42,569 nucleotides of DNA from an uncultured Verrucomicrobiota bacterium (GCA_938003985.1 CALKWZ010000062.1:1-42569), one strand, 5' to 3'; shown: positions 10,200-18,590, counted from the first letter of the stretch. Made by a program: numbers and translations. Notes: a model not told the origin generated them from the sequence alone.

Positions 10200-10607
10200 T
10201 CAGCGCGCGCCGGCGAATTCCCGCAAGGAAACGGCCCATTCCGGGAAATCGCGGAGAATCTGTTTGTCGGTCGTGACCAGCTTCGTTTTCAGGTCTTCGG
10301 CCAAGGCGACGTATTCGCCGTCGTAGGCCGAACAAGTGGATTCGGCCACTTTGCGCATGACGAGGGGACTGGGCAGGACGTATTCGCGGCCGGAAAGTTG
10401 CGCTTCGGCCCCTTCCAGGCAGCGCTGGGCGATGGCCGGAGAAATGGTCCCGCGCCGCAGATAGCCGGCCAGGATGTTCCGGAATTCCGAGCGCCACAGG
10501 ATGGACGTCGCCCACTGGGCATCCCGCGCCAACGCCCGCTCCGCCAGATCCGTCCACTCTCCCGGAATCCAGAGATAGGCCAGCACGTTGACGTCGACGA
10601 CGATCAT
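10200..10607 (-). CDS. PIN-domain toxin, VapC-like
   Basis: This 135-residue protein is a PIN-fold ribonuclease, the toxin of a type II toxin-antitoxin pair. The four acidic active-site residues are in place: Asp5 (MIVVDVNVLAYLW), Glu41 (WRSEFRN), Asp96 (SAYDGEYVALAE) and Asp114 (LVTTDKQIL). The family cuts tRNA or rRNA; the target here is unknown. Its ATG (10607-10605) overlaps the antitoxin stop. An in-frame upstream extension exists but would run through the antitoxin gene, so the short start is right. Confidence 0.9.
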   Translation of the reverse strand: MIVVDVNVLAYLWIPGEWTDLAERALARDAQWATSILWRSEFRNILAGYLRRGTISPAIAQRCLEGAEAQLSGREYVLPSPLVMRKVAESTCSAYDGEYVALAEDLKTKLVTTDKQILRDFPEWAVSLREFAGAR

Positions 10608-10843
10608 TTGCGGCCGGCCTGCTTGAGGGACTGCAAATCCCGTTGCGTCAGATACACGCCCATGGTTTCGCGCACGGCGCGGGCGTGCTCGCCGATGGCC
10701 TTGGCATCCACGACGGCGCCATGGACGTGGCTTTCCAGCGTGACGAGGATTTCCTTGTTGAGGCTGCGGCCGTTGCTGTCCGCCCGGGTACGCAGGGTGC
10801 GGTGCAGGGCGGGCGGAACGTTTTTCAGGGTAATCGTGCTCAT
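10604..10843 (-). CDS. Ribbon-helix-helix antitoxin, FitA/VapB-like
   Basis: This 79-residue protein carries an Arc/FitA-type ribbon-helix-helix (MSTITLKNVPPALHRTLRTR, then ADSNGRSLNKEILVTLES) over its first 40 residues; the rest should wrap the toxin. It would bind the PIN toxin and repress the shared promoter. The ATG at 10843 puts the beta-strand STITLKNVP at the N-terminus as usual; an ATG at 10861 would add six unlikely residues. The stop overlaps the toxin start (ATGA). Confidence 0.88.
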   Translation of the reverse strand: MSTITLKNVPPALHRTLRTRADSNGRSLNKEILVTLESHVHGAVVDAKAIGEHARAVRETMGVYLTQRDLQSLKQAGRK

Positions 10844-10849
10844 GCAGGA

Positions 10850-10877
10850 ACCATAATGCATCCATTCCGGATGTCAA
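10850..10877 (-). promoter_or_regulatory. vapBC promoter and overlapping operator
   Basis: On the minus strand a perfect TTGACA (10877-10872) is followed after 16 bases by TATGGT (10855-10850). The predicted transcription start, about 7 bases on, falls at the antitoxin ATG (10843), so the mRNA may be leaderless. The inverted repeat CATCC-N5-GGATG (10859-10873) lies between the two boxes and is a good site for autorepression by the ribbon-helix-helix protein. Confidence 0.6.
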
Positions 10878-10906
10878 TGGCGGAACGACGCGGAATTTCC
10901 CGATCC

Positions 10907-10935
10907 TTGAACCAAAGGCCCACAAGAGGTAGGAT
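10907..10935 (+). promoter_or_regulatory. Promoter of the thioesterase-rny operon
   Basis: TTGAAC (10907-10912) and TAGGAT (10930-10935) are separated by 17 bases. The expected transcription start (about 10942) is only three bases before the ATG at 10945, and no Shine-Dalgarno sequence is present. Confidence 0.55.
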
Positions 10936-10944
10936 CGCCTCCCG

Positions 10945-11337
10945 ATGAAACACCTGACTCCATTGACGGTGCGGCCCTACGAATGCGACTCGTACGGGCA
11001 CGTCAACCACGCCGTCTACGTCAACTATCTGGAGCATGCCCGGATGCAGTTCCTGCATGCGGCCGGATTCGACTACAAAGGGATGATCGCGGATGGGTTT
11101 TTCACGGTCATTGCGCGGCTGGACGTCTCGTACCGGTCGCCGGCCTATGCCGACGACGCGCTGGAGATCGAAACGGAAGCCACGGACGTCCGCCGGATCG
11201 GCGGCACGTTCCATCAGGTCATCCGGCGGGGCGACGCGACGGTGGCCGAAGCCGACGTCTACTGGTGCATGGTGAACGGCGCCGGCCGGCCGGCGCGGCC
11301 GCCGGAGAAGTACGACTTGCGGAGGCTCCTGCCGTGA
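10945..11337 (+). CDS. Acyl-CoA thioesterase, 4HBT hotdog family
   Basis: This 130-residue hotdog-fold thioesterase resembles YbgC/FadM. The catalytic-loop motif YECDSYGHVNHAVYVNYLEHAR (about 12-33) carries the Asp and the HVNH; LDVSYRSPAYADDALEIET follows. Such enzymes hydrolyse acyl-CoA thioesters in the cytoplasm; the substrate is not readable. It is the first gene of a run reaching the epimerase region, and its TGA overlaps the GTG of the next gene. Confidence 0.85.
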   Translation: MKHLTPLTVRPYECDSYGHVNHAVYVNYLEHARMQFLHAAGFDYKGMIADGFFTVIARLDVSYRSPAYADDALEIETEATDVRRIGGTFHQVIRRGDATVAEADVYWCMVNGAGRPARPPEKYDLRRLLP

Positions 11338-11897
11338 AACGGAAACTGCGCGAACGGGCCCGGGGCCGAAAGGCGTCCCAGGGCGCTTCGGCGATGATCC
11401 AACAGCGGTTGATGGCCGCGGACTGGTGGGCGGCGGCGTTCCAGGTGGGGATCTACCGCTCGACGCCGACCGAGCCGGCCACGGAAGCGTTGCTGGCCGA
11501 TTTGCTCGCGCGCGGCGCCCGGGTGGCCGTGCCCGTGCGCCGGAAAGCCGGCTATGCCTGGGGCTGGGTGGATGCCTCCACGAGCTGGAAAAGAGGCGCG
11601 CACGGCATTTGGGAGCCGCGGGAGGCCGCTCCGGCCGCGGCGGCGGACCTGCGCCTGATCGTCGTGCCTGGCGTGGCGTTCGACGCGCAGGGCGGCCGGC
11701 TCGGGCATGGGCGCGGCCATTTCGACCGCTTGCTGGCGCGGAGCGGGGCTTTGCTGGTAGGATTGTGCTTCGAGAACCGCCTCGTGGAGGCGGTGCCCAT
11801 GGAACCCCACGACGTCCGCATGGACGTCGTGGCGACGGAAAAACGAATGCTCTTCGCCCCGACGGCGGCGGCGAAAATGGAACGGTTGTTCGGCTAG
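11334..11897 (+). CDS. 5-formyltetrahydrofolate cyclo-ligase
   Basis: This 187-residue enzyme converts 5-formyl-THF to 5,10-methenyl-THF with ATP. The diagnostic motif is VPGVAFDAQGGRLGHGRGHFDRLLA (about 112-136), including the GHGxGxxD core; VGLCFENRLVEAVPMEPHDVRMDVVAT follows. The start is GTG at 11334, overlapping the thioesterase stop as GTGA. In many bacteria this gene lies next to the RNase Y or zapA region, as here. The stop TAG touches the rny ATG directly. Confidence 0.9.
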   Translation: MKRKLRERARGRKASQGASAMIQQRLMAADWWAAAFQVGIYRSTPTEPATEALLADLLARGARVAVPVRRKAGYAWGWVDASTSWKRGAHGIWEPREAAPAAAADLRLIVVPGVAFDAQGGRLGHGRGHFDRLLARSGALLVGLCFENRLVEAVPMEPHDVRMDVVATEKRMLFAPTAAAKMERLFG

Positions 11898-13457
11898 ATG
11901 GCGGTGTTTTGGGAATGGCTGTGGCCCACGCTGACGGCGGCGGGCTTTGCGCTGATCGGATTCTTCGGCCATGCGCTGTTCGTGCGCGTCCGCGACGCGG
12001 CGGCGAACCGCGCGGCCGGCGACATCCTGCGCGACGCCCAGCGCGACGCGGAGGTGCTGCGCAAGGAAGCCCAGTTGGCCGTGCGCGACGAGCTGATGCG
12101 CAACCGCGAGAAGGCCGAAAGCGAACTGCAGCAGCGCCAGCTGGTGCTGTCGGCCGCGGCCGACCGCCTGGCGAAGCAGGACGAGCGGCAGGAACGCGAA
12201 GGCCATCGCCTGGAAGAACGCGCCCAGGCCTTGGATCTGCGGGCCGAACAATTGGAAAAAGACCGCGCGGCGCTGCAGGCCGAGCGGGACAAGGTCGCGC
12301 AACTGGCCGCCGAAGAACGCCGCCGGCTGGAAGGCCTGGCGGATCTCACCGCGGACCAGGCCCGGCAGGCGCTGCTGGAACGGCTGGACGGCGAACTGGC
12401 GGACGAGTCGGCCGCGCTGATCCGCAAGAAACAGGAAGACGCCTTGGCGACGGCCGAGGCGCAGGCCCGGCAGATCGTCACCGCCGCCATCCAGCGGGTG
12501 GCGGCGGACCAGGTGGCCGACGTCACGACCGTGCCCGTCCATTTGCCCGACGAGGCGATGAAAGGCCGCATCATCGGCCGCGAAGGCCGCAACATCCGCG
12601 CGCTGGAAATGGCGACGGGCGTGACGGTCATCATCGACGACTCGCCGGGCGTGGTGGTGCTCTCGTCGTTCGATCCCATCCGCCGCGAGATCGCCAAGGT
12701 CACGCTGGAGCGGCTGGTGGCGGACGGCCGCATCAATCCGGCGCTGATCGAGGAAATGGCCGACCAGGTCACCGCGGAACTCGACGACCTGATCCTGAAG
12801 GCGGGCGAGGAAGCGGCGGGCGCGCTGCATCTGGCGCGGGTGCCGCTGGAACTGCTGAAGCTGCTGGGTCGCCTGAAATTCCGCACGAGCTATTCCCAGA
12901 ACGTCCTGCGCCATTCGGTCGAGGCCGCGCATCTGGCGGGCCTGATGGCGCCGGAGATCGGCCTCGATCCCGAAATCGCCAAGCGCGTCGCGCTGTTCCA
13001 CGATCTCGGCAAGGCCGTGGACCACGAGGTGCCGGGCCGGCATGCGGACATCGGCGCGGACCTGCTGGCGCAGGCCGGCGAAAGCGAGACGGTGGTGAAC
13101 GCGGTGCGCGCCCACCACGGCGACGCTCCGGGCGGGGCCTATGCCGCGCTGGCGGCGGCCGCCGACGCCATCACCGCGGCCCGGCCGGGCGCGCGCGCGG
13201 AAACGACGGACCTCTTTTTGCAGCGCATGGAAAACCTGGAAGGGCTCGCCAAGACCGAGCCCGGCGTGGTGCGCAGCCTGGCGATGCAGGCCGGCCGCGA
13301 ACTGCGCGTGTTCGTGGAACCGACGGCGCTCGACGACGCGGCGGCGATCCAGTTGGCGCGCCGGGTCGCGCAGCGGATCGAAGACCAACTGGATTATCCG
13401 GGCCAGATCAAGGTCACGGTGATCCGCGAAACCCGGTGCGTGGAATATGCCCGCTAA
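11898..13457 (+). CDS. rny: Ribonuclease Y
   Basis: RNase Y is a membrane-anchored endoribonuclease that starts mRNA decay. The 519-residue protein has an N-terminal membrane segment (about 5-28), a long Arg/Glu/Ala-rich coiled coil (about 35-190), a KH domain (MKGRIIGREGRNIRALEM, about 220-235), and an HD domain with the metal residues in LRHSVEAAH, ALFHDLGKAVDHE and RAHHGD (about 335-415). It begins immediately after the stop of the cyclo-ligase, so the two are translationally coupled. Confidence 0.96.
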   Translation: MAVFWEWLWPTLTAAGFALIGFFGHALFVRVRDAAANRAAGDILRDAQRDAEVLRKEAQLAVRDELMRNREKAESELQQRQLVLSAAADRLAKQDERQEREGHRLEERAQALDLRAEQLEKDRAALQAERDKVAQLAAEERRRLEGLADLTADQARQALLERLDGELADESAALIRKKQEDALATAEAQARQIVTAAIQRVAADQVADVTTVPVHLPDEAMKGRIIGREGRNIRALEMATGVTVIIDDSPGVVVLSSFDPIRREIAKVTLERLVADGRINPALIEEMADQVTAELDDLILKAGEEAAGALHLARVPLELLKLLGRLKFRTSYSQNVLRHSVEAAHLAGLMAPEIGLDPEIAKRVALFHDLGKAVDHEVPGRHADIGADLLAQAGESETVVNAVRAHHGDAPGGAYAALAAAADAITAARPGARAETTDLFLQRMENLEGLAKTEPGVVRSLAMQAGRELRVFVEPTALDDAAAIQLARRVAQRIEDQLDYPGQIKVTVIRETRCVEYAR

Positions 13458-13479
13458 GGCGGCAGGAAACGAGGGGACC

Positions 13480-14274
13480 ATGAAGATCCTGGTGGTGGGC
13501 GACATCGTGGGCGGACCAGGCCGGATGGCCATGGCGCGCGTCGCGACGCGCTACAAGGCGGAAGGCCGGGCGGACGTCGTGGTGGCCAACGCGGAAAACA
13601 GCGCCGCCGGACGCGGCATCACGGGCGCGCTGGCGGAAGAGCTGTTCGCGGGCGGCGCGGACGCGCTGACCATGGGCGACCACGTGTGGGACCAGAAGGA
13701 GGCGGCGGCCTATTTCGACCGGGAAACCCGCATCGTGCGGGCCCTGAACCTGCCGCCCGGCGTGCCGGGGAAGGGCGCCATCTCGATCCAGACCAAGGCC
13801 GGCCCGCTGGCGATCGTGCAGCTCATGGGCCGCACGTTCATGAACGCCTCGGCCGATTGTCCGTTCCGCACCATGGACGACTGGCTCAAGAAGCACGCCG
13901 CCCAGTACAAGCTGATCCTCGTGGACATGCACGCGGAAGCCACCAGCGAAAAGGTGGCCATGGGCAAATTCCTCGACGGGCGCGTGACGGCCGTGCTCGG
14001 CACGCACACGCACATCCAGACGGCGGACGAGGCCGTCACGGCCAAGGGCACGGCCTACATGACCGATCTGGGCATGACCGGCCCGTGCGATTCCGTCATC
14101 GGCCGCACGACCGACGCCATCCTGACGCGCTTCCTGACGGGCATGCCGACGAAGTTCGAGATCGCCAGCGGCGACGTGCGCCTGCACGGCGCGCTGCTGA
14201 CGGTCGATCCGGCCACGGGCAAGGCGCTCAAGATCAAGCGCGTCGAGGAAATCCTGTCGAAACCCAACGGATGA
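13480..14274 (+). CDS. YmdB-family metallophosphoesterase
   Basis: This 264-residue protein belongs to the TIGR00282/YmdB family, known in Bacillus as a cyclic-nucleotide phosphodiesterase. The dinuclear metal motifs are complete: GDIVGGPGR (8-16), ANAENSAAGRGI, MGDHVWDQKE, VDMHAEATSEK, GTHTHIQTAD and MTDLGMTGP. The ATG at 13480 has a GAGGGG ribosome site; the upstream in-frame ATG (13447) would overlap rny. The rny-ymdB order is conserved in many bacteria. Confidence 0.92.
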   Translation: MKILVVGDIVGGPGRMAMARVATRYKAEGRADVVVANAENSAAGRGITGALAEELFAGGADALTMGDHVWDQKEAAAYFDRETRIVRALNLPPGVPGKGAISIQTKAGPLAIVQLMGRTFMNASADCPFRTMDDWLKKHAAQYKLILVDMHAEATSEKVAMGKFLDGRVTAVLGTHTHIQTADEAVTAKGTAYMTDLGMTGPCDSVIGRTTDAILTRFLTGMPTKFEIASGDVRLHGALLTVDPATGKALKIKRVEEILSKPNG

Positions 14275-15248
14275 AGCGGATCCTCGTCATCAAGCTGAGT
14301 TCGCTGGGCGACGTCGCCCACGCCTTGCCGGCCGTGCGCGCGCTGAAGGAGCGCACCGGCGCGGAAATCGATTGGGTGACGCAGCCGGAATACGCGCCGC
14401 TGCTGGCGTGTTGCAACGACGTGGCGCGGACGATCGCGTTTCCGCGCCGGAATTTCGCGCGCGGGTTCTTCCCGTTCCTGCGCGAGCTGCGGCGCGAGAA
14501 ATACGACGCGGTCGTGGATTTGCAGGGACTGCTGAAGAGCGCGCTGGCCGCGCGGCTGGCGCGCGGAAAGCGCCGGGTGGGGCCGGCCTGGGCCCGGGAA
14601 GGGGCGCCGCGGTTCTACGACGCCCAGCCGGCGAAAACTCCCGGTCCGCGCCGGCACGCCGTCGACGAGTTGATGGACGTGGTGAATCTCGTCGCGCCCG
14701 GCGCGGCGGTTCCGCCCGAGCCGCAACTGGCCTTTCCGGAGGCCGAACCCGACGTCGAGCCCGGACCGCACGTGGCGTTCGCGCCGTTTTCGCGCTGGGA
14801 CACGAAGGATTGGCCGGTCGAAAAATTCGCGGAACTGGGCAAGCGGCTGGCCACGGAAATGGGTTGCCGGATCCGCATCGTGGGGGGGCGCGACAACGAG
14901 GCGGCGGGCGAAGCCCTGGCGAGCCGGATCGGCGAGGGGGCCCGGAACCTGTGCGGCAAGACCGATTTGCCGGGGCTGTGCGCGCTGCTGAAGGGCATGG
15001 ATCTGCTGGTGACCGTGGATTCCGGCCCCATGCACTGGGCGGACGCGCTGGGCGTGCCGCTGGTGGCGATCTTCGGCGCGACCGATCCCGCCCGCACCGG
15101 CCCGTACCGCCAGTTGGCGCACGTGGTGGCGAAAGACGGGTTGGATTGCCGGCCCTGCCATTCGCGCACCTGCGCGCGGGGCGATCTGGCCTGCCTGCGC
15201 ACGCTGGACGTCGAAACCGTGTTCCAAGCCGCCTTGAAACGCCTATGA
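14271..15248 (+). CDS. Glycosyltransferase family 9, heptosyltransferase-like
   Basis: This 325-residue enzyme belongs to GT9, which adds heptose from ADP-heptose to the lipopolysaccharide core. Motifs include ILVIKLSSLGDVAHALPAVR (4-23), VVDLQGLLKSALAARLA, FSRWDTKDWP, and the ADP-sugar site VTVDSGPMHWADALGVPLVAIFGATDP, followed by a cysteine cluster (CRPCHSRTCARGDLACLR) as in heptosyltransferase II-type enzymes. It overlaps both neighbours by ATGA, the ymdB stop and the esterase start. It implies an outer membrane with an LPS-like glycan. Confidence 0.88.
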   Translation: MKRILVIKLSSLGDVAHALPAVRALKERTGAEIDWVTQPEYAPLLACCNDVARTIAFPRRNFARGFFPFLRELRREKYDAVVDLQGLLKSALAARLARGKRRVGPAWAREGAPRFYDAQPAKTPGPRRHAVDELMDVVNLVAPGAAVPPEPQLAFPEAEPDVEPGPHVAFAPFSRWDTKDWPVEKFAELGKRLATEMGCRIRIVGGRDNEAAGEALASRIGEGARNLCGKTDLPGLCALLKGMDLLVTVDSGPMHWADALGVPLVAIFGATDPARTGPYRQLAHVVAKDGLDCRPCHSRTCARGDLACLRTLDVETVFQAALKRL

Positions 15249-16963
15249 AATCCATCCTCCGCATCGGCGTCTTGGCCGCGCTCGGCGCGGGAACAGCCGG
15301 GGCCGGCAGCCCGCTGCGGGTACCCGTGCATTTCGCGATCACCAACGATGCCGGCGTGGGCTACGAATGGTTCGCGGTGGGCAGCCATCCGGACGTCGGC
15401 GCCTGGGATCCGGCCCGTGCGATCAAGCTGGTCTGGTCGGAGGGCAACGTCTGGTGGGGCGACGTCGGCGTGCAGGCGGGCACGGCGCTGGAGTACAAGT
15501 TCGTGAAGCGCGCGACCGCGCCCGCCCAGATCTGCGATTCGGGAAACGGCGACTGGTGGCCGGCCGGCGCCAACCTGCAAACCAACGTGCCGGCCGATCA
15601 AGCCGCGCCGTTTTCCGGCAAGCGCATCGAGTTCTATTCCGATCTGACGAACGTGTCGCTGACCTATTCCGTTTTGTCCGCGGCCGACTTCGGCGCGACG
15701 GGCACGTGGCAGTCCGTCGGCATGACCCGGGTCGGCCCGGGGCTGCGCGCGGGCGAAGGGCGGCACGTGGCGGAGGGCGTCGGAACCGAAGGCGAATGGC
15801 TGCGCTTCACGTTCAACGGCTGGCGCAACGGAACGAACGTCTGGGAAGGCGCGTGGGACGGCCAGGACTATTGGACGCCCCTGGACGCGCTGGTCGTCCG
15901 CGACCGGCAGGTGTTCAACTACCGGCCGCCCTCGAACGGCGTATTGAACAGCCGGATCGTCACCAACTACGTCGGGTCCACGGCGGCGCACGTGACGGGC
16001 CGCTGGGTGCGGGTGTATTTGCCGCGCGGCTACGACGAGAACGTCGATCGCCGCTACCCGGTGGTCTACATGAGCGACGGCGAAAACGTCTTCGTGCCGG
16101 GCGGCACCTTCGGCTGCTGGTACGCCGACACGACGGCCGACGCGGAAATCCGCGGCGGGCGCATGCGGGAGAGCATCGTCGTCGGCGTGCCCTCCGCCGC
16201 GAACCGGCAGACGGAATACCTGCCGCACATGGATACGGATCCCGACCGGCCGCCGGGCACGGTCGGCCGGGCTAATTACTACGCCGATTACTTGGTCCAC
16301 AACGTGCGCCCGATGGTGGACGTCGGCTTCCGCACGAAGAACGACCGCGCGAACACGGCCTGCATCGGGTCGTCTTCGGGCGGGCTGCTGGCGACGTATC
16401 TGGGCACGTGGACGAACGTGTTCGGGCTGGTCGGGGCGCTGTCGGGCGTCTACAGCGCCGATTTCTGCCCCAATTTCCGCACTTGGCTGGAATCGGCGCA
16501 GCCGCGCGACGCGCGGTTCTGGATGGACGTCGGGACCGTCGGCGGCGAGACGAACATCGGAGGCATCAGCCTCTACACCGACAACTACGACCTGTACTGG
16601 TACCTGACGAGCTTCGGCTACGCGCCCAACGTCGATCTGCGCTTCGCGATCGGCTGCGGCCACGACCACAACGAATGGGCCTGGAGCCAGCGGCTGCCCT
16701 ACGTCTACCGCTTCCTGCTCGACGTGCGCGAGGAGCCGAATCCGCTGCTGGTTCCGGAACTGGAAGCCGCCCTCGCGGACGGCGAAATCGCGTTCCCGGT
16801 CTTCGCGGGCACGGCCTATGCCGTCGAGTGGACGGACAGCCTGACCAACGGCTGGACGGCCGCGACGAACTGGCCGCGCGAAACCCAGCCCTGGGGCCGC
16901 CGGAGCGTGGATTTGCCGGCGCTGAAACCCGCCGGCGGCTATTTCCGGGTCCGGGGCGACTGA
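15245..16963 (+). CDS. Secreted CBM20-containing esterase (alpha/beta hydrolase)
   Basis: This 572-residue protein has a signal peptide (1-20), a CBM20-type starch-binding domain (about 23-125; EWFAVGSHPDVGAWDP and ALEYKFVKR), a middle linker domain, then an alpha/beta hydrolase of the esterase D type (about 250-495) with YPVVYMSDGENVF, the nucleophile elbow GSSSGG (likely Ser377) and CGHDHNEW (likely His473). The tail (about 515-572: YAVEWTDSLTN, GYFRVRG) is a module frequent in secreted PVC proteins. It probably acts on carbohydrate esters outside the cytoplasm. ATGA overlap ties it to the glycosyltransferase gene. Confidence 0.8.
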   Translation: MKSILRIGVLAALGAGTAGAGSPLRVPVHFAITNDAGVGYEWFAVGSHPDVGAWDPARAIKLVWSEGNVWWGDVGVQAGTALEYKFVKRATAPAQICDSGNGDWWPAGANLQTNVPADQAAPFSGKRIEFYSDLTNVSLTYSVLSAADFGATGTWQSVGMTRVGPGLRAGEGRHVAEGVGTEGEWLRFTFNGWRNGTNVWEGAWDGQDYWTPLDALVVRDRQVFNYRPPSNGVLNSRIVTNYVGSTAAHVTGRWVRVYLPRGYDENVDRRYPVVYMSDGENVFVPGGTFGCWYADTTADAEIRGGRMRESIVVGVPSAANRQTEYLPHMDTDPDRPPGTVGRANYYADYLVHNVRPMVDVGFRTKNDRANTACIGSSSGGLLATYLGTWTNVFGLVGALSGVYSADFCPNFRTWLESAQPRDARFWMDVGTVGGETNIGGISLYTDNYDLYWYLTSFGYAPNVDLRFAIGCGHDHNEWAWSQRLPYVYRFLLDVREEPNPLLVPELEAALADGEIAFPVFAGTAYAVEWTDSLTNGWTAATNWPRETQPWGRRSVDLPALKPAGGYFRVRGD

Positions 16964-16992
16964 TTGACGGATCGCCGCCGAAGGGCTACAAG
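16964..16992 (+). promoter_or_regulatory. Promoter of the epimerase gene
   Basis: TTGACG (16964-16969) begins one base after the esterase stop and is followed after 17 bases by TACAAG (16987-16992). The expected start is near 16999, giving a short leader that contains the AGGAGG-like Shine-Dalgarno sequence before the ATG at 17020. Confidence 0.55.
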
Positions 16993-17019
16993 AAACGGAA
17001 CGATTTTCAGGAGGACACG

Positions 17020-18075
17020 ATGAGCGCGGAAACGTCGGGCAAGGTGCTGGTGACGGGCGGCAGCGGATTTTTGGGGATCAACCTGATCCGCTATCTGATG
17101 GCCAAAGGCCTGACGGACGTCCGCTCGCTGGATCTCGTCGAATTCGATTACCCCGAAAAAGACCGCGTGGACGCGGTGATGGGCGACATCCGCGACGAGG
17201 CGATGGTGGCGAAGTGCATGCAGGGGGTGAAGTACGTCGTCCACTGCGCGGCGGCGCTGCCGCTGTACTCCGAGCACGACATCTACACGACCGACGTGGT
17301 CGGCACGCGGATCGTGCTGGCGGCCGCGCACCGGGCCGGCGTCGAGCGGTGCGTGATGATTTCCAGCACGGCGGTCTACGGCATTCCGGACCACCATCCG
17401 CTGGTGGAAACCGACCGGCTGATCGGGGTGGGGCCCTATGGCCGCGCGAAGATCGAGGCCGAAGGCGAGTGCCTCAAGATCCGCGCGCAGGGGCTGTGCG
17501 TGCCGATCATCCGGCCCAAGTCCTTCATCGGGCCGGAGCGCCTGGGCGTGTTCGCGCTGTTCTACGACTGGGCCTACACCGGCCACGGGTTCCCGATGAT
17601 CGGCAACGGCAAGAACCGCTACCAGTTGCTGGACGTGGACGACCTGTGCGACGCGATCTGGCTGACGCTGACGCTGGACAAGGCCCGGGTGAACGACGTC
17701 TTCAACGTCGGCGCCAAGGATTTCCGGACGATGCGCGAGGACTACCAGGCCGTGCTGGACGAAGCGGGCCACGGCAAGAAGATCCGCGGCTTCCCGGCGG
17801 CGCCGATGATCTGGACGCTGCGGTTCCTGGAACTGCTGAAGCTCTCGCCGCTGTACAAGTGGGTCTACGAGACCGCGGCCGAAGATTCCTTCGTCAGCGT
17901 CGAGAAGGCGGAAAAGATCCTCGGCTATCGCCCGAAGTACTCGAACCAACAAGCGCTGGTCCGCAACTACCATTGGTACGTCGACCATCTGGACCAGTTC
18001 AAGAACGCCAGCGGCGTGTCGCACCGCGTGCCGTGGAAGCAGGGCATCCTGCGGCTGGCCAAAATCTTCTTCTGA
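17020..18075 (+). CDS. NAD-dependent epimerase/dehydratase (extended SDR)
   Basis: This 351-residue extended short-chain dehydrogenase has the NAD-binding motif TGGSGFLG (12-19), CAAALPLYSEHD, SSTAVYG and the catalytic YGRAK. The family acts on nucleotide sugars or on 3-beta-hydroxysteroid-like substrates; the KSFIGPERLG and WAYTGHGFPMIGNGKNRYQLLDVDDL segments resemble the sugar- or isoprenoid-modifying subgroup. The substrate cannot be fixed. A CAGGAGGA ribosome site precedes the ATG. Two bases separate it from the zinc-ribbon gene. Confidence 0.82.
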   Translation: MSAETSGKVLVTGGSGFLGINLIRYLMAKGLTDVRSLDLVEFDYPEKDRVDAVMGDIRDEAMVAKCMQGVKYVVHCAAALPLYSEHDIYTTDVVGTRIVLAAAHRAGVERCVMISSTAVYGIPDHHPLVETDRLIGVGPYGRAKIEAEGECLKIRAQGLCVPIIRPKSFIGPERLGVFALFYDWAYTGHGFPMIGNGKNRYQLLDVDDLCDAIWLTLTLDKARVNDVFNVGAKDFRTMREDYQAVLDEAGHGKKIRGFPAAPMIWTLRFLELLKLSPLYKWVYETAAEDSFVSVEKAEKILGYRPKYSNQQALVRNYHWYVDHLDQFKNASGVSHRVPWKQGILRLAKIFF

Positions 18076-18077
18076 CC

Positions 18078-18488
18078 ATGAAGGGCAAGGAGCCGGCCAA
18101 GGTCGAACTGCGCTGTCCCGCCTGCGGGCAGGATGCGTGGCTGTCGCGCAAGCCGCAGTACGACGGCTTCAAGAAGATCGGCGAAACGCTGAGCTGCGCC
18201 CTGTGCGGCCACGTTTTCGCGTCCGAGGCCGAGATTCCGTTCAAGGACAACCGCCCGCAGGTGTTTTCCGCGGACGACCGACCGCGGCCGGTGCAGGTTT
18301 TCCGCGAGGACGAAAAGGGCAAGATGTGCCGCTACTGCGCGGAATACGTCGTGAACCCGTTTTTGCAGCGCTGCGCGCTGCACAAGTGCGAGGTCGAGGC
18401 GACCGACACCTGTCCGCACTTCCGGCCCAAGCCGGCGCCGCCGCCGGCCGCCGCGGAGCCGGACGCCCCCAATCCCCTGCGGCCGTGA
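18078..18488 (+). CDS. Zinc-ribbon protein, unknown function
   Basis: This 136-residue protein has an N-terminal zinc ribbon, CPAC (13-16) with CALC (40-43), then a second cysteine cluster (Cys84, Cys87, Cys99, Cys104, Cys112 within KMCRYCAEY, RCALHKC, DTCPHF), and a Pro/Ala-rich tail. It could bind two metals. I do not recognise a family. It follows the epimerase by two bases and is the last plus-strand gene before the palindrome array. Confidence 0.75.
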   Translation: MKGKEPAKVELRCPACGQDAWLSRKPQYDGFKKIGETLSCALCGHVFASEAEIPFKDNRPQVFSADDRPRPVQVFREDEKGKMCRYCAEYVVNPFLQRCALHKCEVEATDTCPHFRPKPAPPPAAAEPDAPNPLRP

Positions 18489-18495
18489 TGCGGCC

Positions 18496-18578
18496 GTTTT
18501 TACGTAGAACGTAAAAACTTTGCGCGGGATTTACGTCGAACGTAAAAACTTCGGGGACGTTTTACGTCGTACGTAAAA
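18496..18578. repeat. Three TTTACGT-N3-ACGTAAA palindromes at 31-bp spacing
   Basis: Unit 1 pairs GTTTTTACGT (18496-18505) with ACGTAAAAAC (18509-18518). Unit 2 pairs TTTACGT (18530-18536) with ACGTAAA (18540-18546). Unit 3 pairs TTTTACGT (18560-18567) with ACGTAAAA (18571-18578). Each has a 3-base centre (AGA, CGA, CGT). The centres, 18507, 18538 and 18569, are exactly 31 bp apart. The array lies between two convergent genes. Confidence 0.9.
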
Positions 18579-18590
18579 GTTTGCGGCGGG

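Noticed and set aside
18496..18578. A minimal CRISPR array.
   Set aside because: The repeats are about 20 bp with only 10-12 bp between them, spacers are far too short, and no cas gene is present.
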